DNA of 64,000 nucleotides, from positions 1 through 64,000 of the forward strand of contig JABVXU010000005.1 in assembly GCA_013365365.1 (NCBI GenBank), written 5' to 3'. The DNA comes from Cruorifilaria tuberocauda. Taxonomy: Eukaryota > Nematoda > Chromadorea > Rhabditida > Onchocercidae. The notes under the pieces were generated by a model. It had not been told where the DNA came from. It ran no database searches and was given only the letters and a program-made list of their open reading frames with translations. A program made the position numbers and the translations under genes. Position 1 is the first letter of the stretch. Every line of letters begins with the position of its first letter. This document shows, in pieces, positions 50,276 through 62,259 of the stretch.

Positions 50276-50495
50276 CTGGAGGATGTGATTCGGAGTGATT
50301 TTCCGGTTTAATACTGGCATCCGGTAAACTTTCCTCCTCATCTCCTTCAAATTCTTGTTGATCGTCATCGTACTCTTCGTCTTCTTCTGAATCTTCCACA
50401 TCTGTTTCCTCATTTTCGTTTGATGCCTTCTCTTCCTTCGTCCTATTAACTTCCGCTGAGGTGGCAACAAGTAATGCAATAGCGAACATCCACAT
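50276..50495 (-). CDS. first exon of a secreted, very acidic protein (partial model)
   Basis: ATG at 50495 opens a signal peptide (MWMFAIALLVATSAE), then about 55 residues dominated by Glu and Asp (for example DVEDSEEDEEYDDDQ and EGDEEES). One glycosylation-type site (NRT) follows the signal peptide and another (NHS) lies near the end. The exon ends phase 1 at a good donor (CCAG/GTAAAAT). A short signal peptide followed by a variable acidic segment is the layout of filarial ALT (abundant larval transcript) proteins, but the conserved Cys-rich C-terminal domain that defines ALT was not found downstream, so that is only an analogy. Composition suggests a calcium-binding or low-complexity secreted product. 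If unspliced, it would end three codons later. Confidence 0.5.
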
Positions 50496-52215
50496 TACAC
50501 TAACTTACCTTTTACCTTAAATTCTCAATTTTTTAAGTTACTGATGAAAAATGATGCGAATAAATAGAAAGTTTAAGTTTCATAAAAATATCTGAGGAGA
50601 TTGTTTTGATATCATTTTGCTGCATTAGAAAAAAGAAGTAATTGTTTGAAAGTTGAATTTTAGAACTGAACTGAATAAATTTCAGTCCTAAAACTAATGA
50701 ATTAGGTTACGCAATTTTGTTCAAAAGAGATTTCAAGTAATGAAATGAAGAGTTTCGGATTAAAAAATTAAAGATTTGTTTGAGTAATACTGAAATATAA
50801 AAAGAGGAAAATGTTAGTATCAAAGTTTTCCTGTTTTGCTCATCAGAAAGTGAATATTATCCAGTGCTTTCAAATCGCATTTCTAAGTTGGGAAAGAAAA
50901 AAACCTTTGCAGTTCTTTTACCAGTATGCTTAAAGAAGATTTATAGTAAAGTAGCACTTGAAGATTTCAATTTAACTAAAGTAACAAGTTGAAAACTGAT
51001 TTAAAAAAGGATCGAATTGAGAAGTTTCTTGGAAATGAAAAAAAATTACGATGTTACTATCACTTTCAAACTTTTTGCTACTTTTTCAAGGATTCTAATA
51101 ATATCTCTATTCAATATATTAAATACTTTTCTGTTCAAAATTAACTCATTTTATGTTTAATCTATTAAACTATCATTTTTTGGCATTTCTTTCCAGAAAT
51201 TCAAACTATTCAAGTTATTTAAGTGACGCGATTTGACGCGATTCGCTCATTGCACGTAAAATTGAGAGATGGAAAAAAAATATACAAGTTTTAGATATGC
51301 TAAAAATTCCTTAAACACTTTTAAAAAAGTTTTATTTACCAGTAATCAACAAATAAGCAAAGTACAAGAAATTGTAGATGAATAGGTCAAGATGAGGATT
51401 ATCATAGATATTCGTTACCATGAACGAAAATAGGATAACTATCGATTCTCTCTATAAATGATTGATTGTCTGATTCATTTTAGCGAAAAATTTCCTTCCT
51501 TTTAATAAATCAAATTTGTCTTTTATTACAAAAAGTGAAAAAAAAAATGAAAAGATGATCTGTCTCGAATTGATCTGATCAATAGCCTGATCAGGAAGTA
51601 AATGATAAACAAGATCAGTATAAGACTATTTCTATCTGAGAATAACGATAACAGCCGAAACTTAACTTTATTGTGTAAATGGATAGCAATGGTAATTCTG
51701 GTAAAAGAATACCTATAATTTAATTAATGAAATTATGCAAATTTATTTAAATTAATTGAAATCATACTATGATATCATGATTAAAAAAATTAAATTAATT
51801 ACTGTAAAAAATGTGTGCGAATATTTTTGATAATTGTAATTTTTAAGTAAGAAAAAATTAAATTCTATAATAATTCAATAATGGACAAACTTTCTGGTTT
51901 GAAAATAATTTTGCAAAATTTTATCACAATTCATAGCTGCTGCACTTGTATTGGTGGTAATTACAAAAAGTTTAATGTTTAATAAATAATGATTAATTAC
52001 TAGTTCGTTTCACAATTGAACCAGTTTTTGAGAGAATGCATGATTTCGAAGTTGAAGTTGAAAAAAAATAAACTGATCACTGATTCCGGATATTCTAAGA
52101 TACGTTAAAATGAGTAGTGCTTGTTCATTAACACAAATACTTACTTTTCTATCTGATTGATATTGCTGTATTAGTGTTACTTTCAATAGAAAATATTGCA
52201 TGAAAGATTTGAAAA

Positions 52216-52357
52216 TGATGAAAAGATGATTTCTACCCTTTTCCGGTTGATGAAAATATCATTTATACCTTTTCCGGTTGATGAAAACATGATTTCTACC
52301 TTTTCCGGTTGATGAAAATATCATTAATACCTTTTCCGGTTGATGAAAATATGATTT
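52216..52357. repeat. 31-bp minisatellite, four copies
   Basis: Core CCTTTTCCGGTTGATGAAAA recurs at 52237, 52268, 52299 and 52330, exactly 31 bases apart. The linkers alternate between ATGATTTCTA and ATCATTTATA types, hinting at a 62-bp higher-order unit. Confidence 0.9.
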
Positions 52358-54113
52358 CCTAATCTTAATATTCCTTCATTACTTATTACTGTTCTTTTAA
52401 TTGATAAATTCAAACGGCGAAAAGTCACTTTATCACAATAAAATTAGTGTTTACAAAAAATTTGATATGACAAAATAAATTTTAAACAACGTACATTGCT
52501 ACCTTTTTCCGATTATTATTGCATCGTTTTTCGGAAATAAAATTTCTCTGATAAAAGTAAATGAATTTAACCATTTGCTACCTTTTTACCAGTTTTCCAT
52601 CTTGCCAGTTTTTTGAATTTATTAATTAAATTCATTCAATGCTGAGAGCACAACTTTTTTCAGGATAATTTTCGAGGAAACAAGTATAAGCTAGTAACAA
52701 TAGGATTGAGGAGGAAGAAAAGATTGGTTAATTGAGATGATGATAGGAACCTGAATTGAAAATTAATGCTTCAACTTCAATCAAACAGCTAATTCAATTT
52801 CTTTCCATCATGAAGTTTGTAGAAGTGAATTAATGAAAATCAAAAATCAATCATCCATAACTACTGGAAGCATTAATAGGTACAAGCTAAACGATAGTCA
52901 TCATTTTATTAGAAAATCAAATTTAGCCTAAAATATTTCAGAATTTAATTATTCAATCATCTGAACTAAAGTTTGATCTTTTTAAAAAGCATTGCTCCAA
53001 ATGATCATTGGACTGTTTATAATAATAATAATAATTGTTATTATAAATAGAAACTGTTTGAGTACTTTATTTACTATCCTAAAAATAAACTCTTAAGTGT
53101 CGATTTCGATTAGAGTTGATGACAATCTTACCTCTTTGATTTGCTTGATATTTCTCATTTATTTTGTTTATATTTAATTTAGTATTAGAGAAGTAATAAG
53201 AAATATTATGAATGAAAAATTAAATGAATTAATGAAATGGAAATTTCAAAATTTCAATTACTAAATTTCTCATTAATAATTGCTAAATTAATTTTCTACT
53301 TGTTCTTTAAGTTGAGCAGTTTTAATAAAAAAGTAAAAAGATTAATTATTATCATTAAATGATAAAAACATTGCCATATCAAACTGTAACCAGTTTCCTT
53401 GTCTTAAATTATGACTTTCAGGTAGAGACAGTTATGCTGTAGTAATTTCGTAGTAATTATATTTCGTAAATGACTAGTTTTTTTTTTTTTTTTTTTAGAT
53501 TGAGTGATTCATGAAAATGAAAGACTATGAAATATTTCATATCGATAATAATAACACAAACTTTTTTGATTAAATTAATGGTTCAAGAATATTTTATTGG
53601 AAAGAGAGAAATCCATGGAATAACTTTCAGTAATATTTAAAGTATAATAATCCATCTTCTGATTTCTTTTCAATTCAATGAAATATTATCTTTTAAAGTG
53701 TCATTTATTCTTTCTTGATTGAATTTCAATTTTACTTTCCATCAAACTTAATCGATAAATTAATAAAAGTGAGGTAAATACTCGAGTTAAATAGCAATGC
53801 AAAACACGAAAAATAAACCTTAAAATTGTTCAAACAACAATTAATTAAGAAAGTTTTCACTCATCAGCTAAATTGACAGAAATGTTTCAATAAATCGAAA
53901 TTGCTCTTATCATTTTCGACGTTATCACTTCAGATAATGATAATGAATTCGAAATTTGAAAGATGGCATAGACGACGATAAAACAATTAGAGAAAACAAT
54001 CAAATTTCTAAAAAAACCATCACATTTGATGAAAGTTTTATTGTGTTATATTAAATCCGCCTAATCTTTCCTATCACATTTCATTATTAACTGATAATTT
54101 TATCATGTCAATT

Positions 54114-54268
54114 TTGACATTTTATCATTTTATCATTTTACCATTTTATCATCTTATCATTTTATCATCTTATCATTTTATCATTTTATCATTTTATCAT
54201 TTTATCATTTTATCATTTTATCATTTTATCATTCTAACATTTTATCATTTTATCATTTTATCATTTTC
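54114..54268. repeat. 8-bp tandem repeat TTTTATCA
   Basis: About 19 units of TTTTATCA with occasional TTTTACCA or TCTTATCA variants. The long frame across it is a by-product of the repeat. Confidence 0.95.
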
Positions 54269-55636
54269 GCAATTAATCCTAAAAAAATTCTCCATTTCTG
54301 TTAAATTTTATCACTATTAGTAAAACCATTTGTAATTTCTAAGTTAGATTTTAGATTAGATTCCGAAATTAGATTAGATTTAAGTTGGATCTAAGTTAAG
54401 TACCATTTGTAAGTTAAAGGAATGTAATCATTTGGTATAGAATAAGTAAGGTAGAAAATATTGAGTGATATTTTGTAAGAAAGAAAAAACATATCTTTGC
54501 TATGTTTTCGATTAATTGCAAAAGAAATTCAAATGAATGAATTCTTCGGAAGTATCAAAGCTAACACATTAAAGTAATCCAGAAAGTAATGAGTAGTACT
54601 GTTTCGGTATTGTAATATCAAAACGCTTCTGTAGAATTTCTCGTCTCCAATATTTCTTCCACTCATTTATTTTTAATAATTTAATTTGACAATAAAGTAA
54701 ATAAAAATCCTTGACCAACTTGGTCAAAAACTTTTTCGAATTTAATTTTCCAAGTAAAACCGAATCCGAAGAAATATCATGTGTTATTTGAAAGTTATGA
54801 AGTTCGAATAAAAATAGATTTAACATTGAAAGCATCAATCATATTTTATATGGTTTAAGTTTAATTTTAAGTTTATATTCCTCGAAATTGTTCAATACAT
54901 CCTCTCCTTTTCCGGTGACTTTACAGGTAACATAATAAGTTTATTGCAAGAAGCGCAGTTTCAGTAGTAAAAAAGTGATTTCAAATAGACTTACTTACCG
55001 CTACTTTCAATTAGGTTGTTAAGTTGTTAATGAATGTTTAGGCTGAAAATATCTATCTTAAACAAACTTAGCCAGAAATTTTTATCGTCCATAAAATTAA
55101 TTTCTCTACTTCGATATGAAATGCAGCAATAAGTTAATAAGTATGTCAATAGTATCGCTTAATGAAACTCTGAATTTTCAATTTTGATTACTCATTTACT
55201 GTAAAGTACAGTGAACTATCATTATAAAACGAAAAGGACAGTTCAGAGATCTTTCAACTTTAAATTAATAACTTCTTTCTGAAATTGGTTGCACTTCACT
55301 TGAGAGACAAGAATGAAATTATTCTTTTCAGTTGGATGAAATGAAACACATAAGACTTCATTTTAATTAAAAGTAATTAAATAATTATAAATTCAAACTT
55401 TTATATTACAAAAAATTCCGATACATTACTCTTCTTCAATTTTAATATTTACCGATACTTGAATTTATCAATTCCAAGCTTTTGATTGCTTCATCGACGA
55501 TCATTTACTATCTGATATTATTTTTAGCATCAATTTCATTTTAAATTTAAATTTAAGACAAATGTTATTTGATTTTTATTCATTTTGGTAATTATTAGCT
55601 TGAAAAGGAAATCATCATATCAAATTGTGAGCACTT

Positions 55637-55690
55637 CTCTCCCTCTCTCTCTCTTCCTCTCTCTTTCTCCCTCTCCCTCTCTCTCCCTCA
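55637..55690 (+). repeat. (CT)n tract
   Basis: Pyrimidine-only run of CT with CCCT and TTCC interruptions. Confidence 0.9.
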
Positions 55691-56564
55691 ATCAAGAAGA
55701 GAAAATCGAGTTTTAAGCATATCTAATTTCATCCATGTGAAATTGCTTGAAATTCTTTTGAAAGAGAAATTAAGAAATAAGCTGTTAGTTGATTGAAATT
55801 TAGAAAAAGCATTTACCTATTCCCTTTACCTGTTAAATTTATCTATTCTATTACTTTACTGATTTCATATAAGTATAATTTATAACTATTTTTTTTATGA
55901 ATTCATAATTAATCTCTAAAATTCCAACTTCTGCTTCAAGTGAAAGCAAAAATTCAGTTGCTTTTTTAAAGATTTTCCTAAATAAATATTATTGTAATTG
56001 GATCGGTCGATCGATCGATCGACTTTTAGCATTGTTTCAATTTTTGAAAAGTATAAATGATCTGGAATCTAGTAAGTTATTCTTGAATGGTTTTTTTTTC
56101 CTTTCTCTTTGATTAACCTATCAATTTAAATAGATATTTTTATCATTGTTTAAATTCATTAAACAACAATTACTAATAAAGTATGACAATATTCCATCGA
56201 GAAAAAAACTTAAATCTATTTGATCATTTCAGTGATTATTTATAAAGCTACTGATTGCATGAAATTTCATAAAATTTCCTCTATTGACTTATTTCCAATC
56301 TTACAGTATCATTAGCAGTTATAACTATAAAATTTGTCCTGTAGCTGTATTGATTGATTGAGATTCTGATTGAGATTTTATTAGCGATAATTAGTCATAG
56401 CTAAGATAAAACAACAAAGATAAACAGATATGCAAATTAATTGACATGAAATATTCATGATATCAATACTGATAGCTTCTTCATTTATCTTTCCTTTTCA
56501 TGATTCTCCCATCGAAAAAAAGAAATTGTAATTTTAATACCTGTCAAGCATTGGTGCAAATCAC

Positions 56565-57987
56565 TCAGTTCGAGCTTAATGCATCAAAGATTTCCTTTCG
56601 AACAGCTTCATTCAATGCTACAAAAATTTTTTAATAAATTTAAGTTTAAAATCTTACAGAATTAATTGAATCTAAATAATGATTACTCAAATAGGAGCAA
56701 AGTACGTAAGAGTTCATTTACTTTGCCAAGAAAGCTTACTCGAAAAGTCTTAATTGATTTATTAGAGACTAATTTTCTGGCCTTTTCAACCTGAATAATC
56801 GGAAACAACTATTTCTTAGAAATTCAGATAATTCATAAAGTAATAATTGTTACAATTAAAATTACATTTAAATTTTAGTTCAATTTAGAATTACCATTTC
56901 AGAGGTAATTTTTAAAAAAAAAAGGATTGATTTTTAGAAGAACTAAGTTGTTTCAAATTTTAACTTTAATTCAATCTTCAAGATAATTCCAGTTTTCAGT
57001 GTTTTGAAACTTCTTCCACATTTGACAAAAACAAGTTTTTGCATTAACTTTAAGTGAAAATTATGTCACAAACTTGTTTGTTATTTCATAAGCATGAGAA
57101 ATTTTCAACTAACAACATATCATAGAATTTGAAAAATATTTTGCAAATTTTAAAGTAATTAGGAATTAATAGCTTGAAGTCTTTGATCTCTTCTTAATCA
57201 TTCTAATAATAATAATTATTATTATGAATTGGTAAAATTAACATACAATTCATGATAGCTTCGATCTGTTGCGATTTATCACGATTGATCATTGTTGGAT
57301 TGTTAGCAATAGCAGTCATTTTAGCATCAGCTTCTCGAGCTGCTGGTGAAAATTTCGCTACCGCTGCTGCATGGATTCTTTCATATTGAGCTTTTTCCTG
57401 CTCTTCCAATCTTTTCAGTTCTTGATGACCTTTCTGAAATTAACCTTCTTCCAAAGTATTCACTTCAAATAGTAACTGTTAATTGTGCATGTTTCAATAG
57501 TACTCCTAAACTATTTAATTAAAATTTTAAATGTTAAAATATGCTAATAAAGGTTACCATAATTAAGGTAACTAGAATTATGAAAGTTGGAGAGCGATTA
57601 ATTTTTGCTATAAACAAAAGAGAGAAAGAGTTATAAAGAGATCAAGGTAATAAGATTCGATTTCCTTCTAAATTAGCTATACCTAAGTGATCGATTATTT
57701 CAAAAGTACTCAAAAAAAAAGAAAGTAAAAAAAGATTGTTCATAAAATTATAATTTATTTTTAATGAAACAAACTAGATATTGGCCTCCAAGTCTTTGCA
57801 TTAATCGATCGAGATCGTCTGAGATTTGCTTGGAAGTTTTTGAATCAGCATCCTTGATCACATTCATGTACTGATTCACGACATCGGGAGGTGCACCAAT
57901 CAGAAATGGTGGAAGATTTGCTTGAGATGAACCTTGACCTATCACTCCTGCTATCAGACCAACTGAGAGTAAAATAAAATATTTCAT
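56565..57987 (-). CDS. SXP/RAL-2 family secreted protein (DUF148), copy 1
   Basis: Nematode-specific secreted protein of the SXP/RAL-2 family (DUF148; same domain as Anisakis Ani s 5, reported to bind divalent cations), well known as diagnostic and vaccine-candidate antigens in filariae. Exons on the minus strand: 57987-57775, 57433-57247, 56617-56565, phases 0 and 1, 150 aa, the usual size. Signal peptide MKYFILLSVGLIAGVIGQ; then the family motif PPFLIG at about 27-32, the helix VVNQYMNVIKDADSK, and in exon 2 AAVAKFSPAAREADAKMTAI, matching the conserved SP-A(R)-ADAK core. The short last exon encodes SLNEAVRKEIFDALSSN. A (CT)n tract lies about 210 bases upstream of the ATG. The copy at 62.3 kb has the same exon 2 length (187 nt) and the same phases, so the two arose by duplication. 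Confidence 0.93.
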
Positions 57988-58198
57988 TTTTGATTGACTG
58001 ACGAGCTGATCGATAACTTCGTTGATTATAATAGTTTTTGGATTCTTCTCGTTGGCTCTAATTAACAGGTAACTATAATATAAAGTTGCTTTATATTTGT
58101 TGCATGAAATGTCGGCGAATAGAGAAAAGGGAGGGATTCATCAGAGAACGATAAGAGAAAAGGTAAAAAAGTGGAAAAAGAGAAAATTTAAGAGGCGT

Positions 58199-58230
58199 AC
58201 CTCTCTCTCTCTCTCCCTCTCTCTCTCTTC
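58199..58230 (+). repeat. (CT)n tract upstream of SXP copy 1
   Basis: CT run about 210-240 bases upstream of the SXP start codon (GA-rich on the coding strand). A GAGA-type promoter element is possible. Confidence 0.85.
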
Positions 58231-61055
58231 AACCTCTCCACCCATTTCTCTTCGTCATTGATGTCACCAATATTTTATATGTTAATCATGTAATTTATTT
58301 TTTTTCCGTAAATGAGAAGAAAAGAATAACCGTATGAAAGATAAAAGAAGTCAAACTGGTCATCATTTCCGTATCTTTCAAGTTAATCATTGCTTTTTCC
58401 ATGACCTCTTTCAATTCATCGTCATTATCAATACCTGATTTTCATGACGATCGATAGAGAAAAAAAGAAAATTGTCACTTCAAGTGATTCTAATGTATTG
58501 TTGAAGTACGAGAAAACTTTCTTATACTTTTCATAAAATGAGTCATTCCAGAAAAATGATTATTTTACTAATTATAGCAACCTGTTAATAGCTAAGTGTT
58601 TTGTTTTATTGTAGTATAAAAAGTTTCTCGATTTTTAAATTTTAAAAAACAATAAAGGATAGATTTTAAGAAGAAGTATTTCTTGATATATTTTCGGTAT
58701 ACGATGTAATTAGCCGAATGATCTGACAAGTAGTAATGAAGTTGATACTTTCAAATGTTACTTATATTACTTTTAGATTCTTCTTTTGAATTAAAGAGTA
58801 CGAGAAAAGTTTGATAATTATAAGACTTAATCGAGCAAAAATCAATAGTGGTGAAATTCTTAATTGAAATGAAGGAAAATTCAGCGAGTAAACATTTTAG
58901 TGTCTCGAAAAACTATGTGTGATTCTCTTCTGATTTGATATGACAAATTCAAGGTCGATCATTTCGTAATTATCAAACTTGTTTTCGAAAAATTTTTTTG
59001 GATTATTAATTGGTTATTACTTCTGGACTGTAAATTGATCATTCCTTTTTTTTTTTCTCTCAAACATTTATCTTAAATGATAATTGCAATGAAAAATAAG
59101 ATTTTCCAATTAAAGTTATTTACAACGAATTTATATCTTAAAAATCATGAAACTACTCTATAACTATTTTGAATTAAATAACTTTATTGAATTAATGTGA
59201 TTTTTGCAATGATACATGCACATGATACAGTGTGAGTTACGGTAGAAGAATGTTTGATTCATTTGAAAAAAAAAAATCCTCTGTTAAAATGTGCTGATAT
59301 ACAGAAACTGGTTCTTCTTGGTATATATTAAACTTCCTTCCATCCACACTTCTTTCTTTATCAGAAATCACTTCGAGGAAGAGCACAAAGCAAGAAATCG
59401 CATTAAGAATCTTTCGAGCGGAATGGTTTACGTATGATTTATGCTGAAAAATATACTGCAAATTAATGACGAGAATTAATTCGCAGAACTTTTTCAAAAT
59501 TAATGAAATCAAGAATAGTTGAATTGGGAATGGGAACCGATCAGAAGTATCGCTGGAATCAAGAAGAGTTAAAGTAAGGAATGGGAACCGATCAGAAGTA
59601 TCGCTGGAATCAAGAATAGTTAAAGTAAGGAATGGGAACCGATCAGAAGTATCGCTGGAATCAAGAATAGTTAAAGTAAGGAATGGGAAACGATCAGAAG
59701 TATCGCTGGAATCAAGAATAGTTAAAGTAAGGAATGGGAAACGATCAGAAGTATCGCTGGAATCAAGAAGAGTTAAAGTAAGGAATGGGAAACGATCAGA
59801 AGTATCGATGAATGAAATTTTGATAATTTATTCTATCGAAGGAATATTCAAAAAAAGTGATTTCCTTTAAAATGTATGATAGTAATATAAATATATACTA
59901 ACAAAGAAGTATGAACAATTTTTTGCTTCCAAAATAAACAATTCTCGGATATCGCATAGCATACATTTTAATGTTTCAATTGAAACGCATCAAAAAAAAT
60001 TCATTCGAATTATTTCTATTCATTTATTCCATGAACTTAATTCTCTTCCGTTCATTTCAAAATTAAACTTTGCAGCGTATCGCTGAGAACAAAATTAAAA
60101 ATTCCCGGAAGAATTAAACCCGAAGCTATGGTATGATCACAGATCAGTTTTAAATTTCGCCTCATGAATCCTTTCACAATTTTCCGACACTGATGAATTA
60201 CGCTAATTTGAAAATCACAATGAACTGAAATATTGGATAAACATATCCAATGCACATGCACATATCAATCAGCTCTTGCACTGTTTACAATTTGATGTAA
60301 TTTACGCAAATATGCGCAAAAACTTATTTATTATCCAACTGTGACACACATCAAAACATGAAATTGTGCATATTTTTTAAAAATTTAGCATGGAATATTT
60401 CGTCTAATTCATTCCTATTGGCAAAGCTGAAATTCGGCAATGTAAACAGAATCGAAAATAAATTTCAAAAGTCATCTGAAATGATGATTTCTTTTTTTTT
60501 TTGCTATTTTTTTTTATTCATTTATTATCCATCTGCAAACATATCAAAACATGAAATTTGCATATTTTTAAAATTTAGCATGGAATATATATAGTTTTGC
60601 ATGAGAAATTTATTTTGTAAATTATACAAAAAATTCTTTTGTAATTTCGATTACATTTACTAATGTCAAAGGTTATTACTTATCAAATATGCTTCGAGAA
60701 TTTCTCTTTTTTTTTTTCTCATCCACAGATAATGTTTTATCTGTTTTCAATATTAGTTAGATCACTTCAAAATTGTTTTATCATAAAATAATTAAAGTTC
60801 GGTTTTAAATTTAAATTAAAAATAATTTAAATGGAAAATACATTTAAATTAAAATACATTCTTGCTAGATATTTCCTAGAGAGTTGAAAAAGCTTGATTA
60901 CTTTAGAGATTAAAATGGTAAATTTAAAATTTCAGTATGAGTAAGTTTCTAAAGGTATTTGTAAAATTAATTTGATCGCAGTGATTCGTTGCAAATGCCT
61001 TCAGGTGGAAATGAGATCAAATAGATGAAGGGAATTGCTGCTGGAAAGTTTGAAT
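58231..61055. other. spacer between SXP genes, with uncertain minus-strand frames
   Basis: Two minus-strand frames follow good-looking acceptors: 60052-60225 after AATATTTCAG, and 59237-59450 after TTTTTCAG. Both show exon-like composition with a few cysteines (for example QCRKIVKGFMRRNLKLIC). They do not assemble into a recognised protein and lack a supported start, so no gene is called. A 51-bp minisatellite occupies 59530-59814. Confidence 0.35.
59530..59814. repeat. 51-bp minisatellite, about 5.6 copies
   Basis: Units begin ATGGGAACCGATCAGAAGTA at 59530, 59581, 59632, 59683, 59734 and 59785, exactly 51 bases apart. Variants are patterned: AAGAAGAG or AAGAATAG, GGAACCG or GGAAACG. All plus-strand frames meet a stop in each unit, so it is not coding in that direction although the unit is 17 codons long. 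Confidence 0.95.
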
Positions 61056-61438
61056 TCAATTAAATGTTCTTCGAAGCTGAAAATGAAAATGTGAAATTTT
61101 TTGAAACATATTTCAAATTCATTCATAAAGTTCAGAAATTTTCGAATTTTTCTTTTATTACACTTTTCATTCATTCGAAACAAATTATTAGTATGCGAGA
61201 GATACTGATAATGATAATGATAATCAATTTTATATTTGGAATGATTTTTGAATTCATTACTTTTATTACTCATTACTATATTAAATATTTCAATGAAAGG
61301 TTTCGGTTTTACCTTAGTAATACTATCTTTTGCGTTTGCTCCATTCATCTGCTGCTGGCCCGAAACACAATAGGCCATGATTGCTTTACTACTTGATCTT
61401 GGCTTCCTTCTACGACCAGCACACTTGCTATCTACCAT
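61056..61438 (-). CDS. basic, Cys-containing exon(s), possible continuation of the 61.7 kb gene
   Basis: From 61438 a frame of 42 codons (MVDSKCAGRRRKPRSSSKAI...) ends at a donor AAG/GTAAAA (exon end 61313). A TTTTCAG acceptor at 61077 leads in phase 0 to LRRTFN and a stop at 61056. The composition is clearly less AT-rich than the flanks. It lies 33 bases downstream of the stop of the signal-peptide frame at 61472-61690, so the two are probably parts of one gene joined by a small intron. I could not find a junction with both good sites and matching phase; AACTTTTAG/AAC near 61471 and GATAG/C near 61425 are the candidates. Confidence 0.3.
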
Positions 61439-61471
61439 TTTGTTGTTGGAATATGCTTTCCATGAAAAGTT

Positions 61472-61690
61472 CTAAAAGTTCCAGCACCCTTTAATCGTCT
61501 TTGGCTGCTTCAACCTGAAAGTTTGGTTTGTCGGGTAGCTTATCTCACCACCAGTGCCATCTCTCTTATCTCGGAATTCCGGTACATCCGACAGAAACGG
61601 TCGAATAATGATATACTCATAGTTTTCATGCACAATACAGACTAATAGTATAACAGAAAGCACAAACAAAACAAATCTCATCTTTTTCAT
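61472..61690 (-). CDS. small secreted protein / possible peptide precursor
   Basis: ATG at 61690 (or 61681) opens a strong signal peptide (MRFVLFVLSVILLVCIV), then a short segment with a dibasic site (FRDKRDGTGG) and a glycosylation-type site (NQT). If unspliced it stops at 61472 after GCWNF. A donor CAG/GTTGAA after residue about 58 suggests splicing into the downstream basic, Cys-containing exon. Size, signal peptide and KR/RRR sites would fit a neuropeptide or small cystine-bonded ligand, but no family is recognised. It sits between two secreted-antigen genes on the same strand. Confidence 0.42.
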   Translation of the reverse strand: MKKMRFVLFVLSVILLVCIVHENYEYIIIRPFLSDVPEFRDKRDGTGGEISYPTNQTFRLKQPKTIKGCWNF

Positions 61691-62259
61691 TTTAAAAAAT
61701 TTCCAAAATCAACTAATTTCAGGCTGTTTTTTAGAGTTACGTAAATTTTGCCAATGCAAACTTGGACAGTTCCATTGACCGATTCCATGTGCACTAGAAA
61801 TTTTGCATTCAAGAAATTTTGCAATAAAATAGCAAAATTCACATTTACTTATTTTTCATTCATTCTTCGCTTTGGATCTTTTGCGAAAATTCTTTTGAGG
61901 AAGTAGAAGAGAGTGCAAGTGATTTAGCATAAAAATAAATTTCGCATTTAAATAAATTACAAGCAAAACGTTTTTTGGTCATTCAATCCTTAATTATCTA
62001 TGCTGAAAAGTTCCATTTTTTAATACTTCGTTAAAGCAAATTTTCAAATAATATCACAATTGTGAAAGCAATTGAAATATGTAATCAGATAAGTTTTAAT
62101 TCTTTACTGTTTAACAAGTTTTCGTTACTTATTATTATCATAACATTTTATAAAACAACGAATTATAGATGATTAAAAATTACTTAATGAAAAGTTATAT
62201 TCAATGCTACTCAAAGACTTTTGTGATTAATCAATTCTGTATCATCGATTAGTCTCTTC

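Larger units (their letters stand above)
50496..56564. other. gene-poor region between acidic and SXP genes
   Basis: About 6 kb. It holds a 31-bp minisatellite (52216-52357), a T18 run near 53480, an 8-bp satellite-like block (54114-54268), (CT)n at 55637-55690 and a GATC-GATC-GATC run near 56002. A minus-strand 89-codon frame (54569-54838) starts with ATG but has no signal peptide, splice context or known relative and is not called. Confidence 0.5.

Noticed and set aside
54105..54320. 71-codon frame rich in Phe, Tyr, His and Ile
   Set aside because: Produced by the 8-bp TTTTATCA repeat.
54569..54838. 89-codon minus-strand frame
   Set aside because: ATG-started but AT-driven, with no signal peptide, splice context or known relative.
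59237..59512. 91-codon minus-strand frame
   Set aside because: Contains an internal TTTTTCAG acceptor and exon-like residues, but no supported start or partner exon; kept only as a note in the spacer entry.
61064..61396. 110-codon plus-strand frame
   Set aside because: Antisense of the minus-strand exons and their intron; low-complexity Ile/Phe composition.
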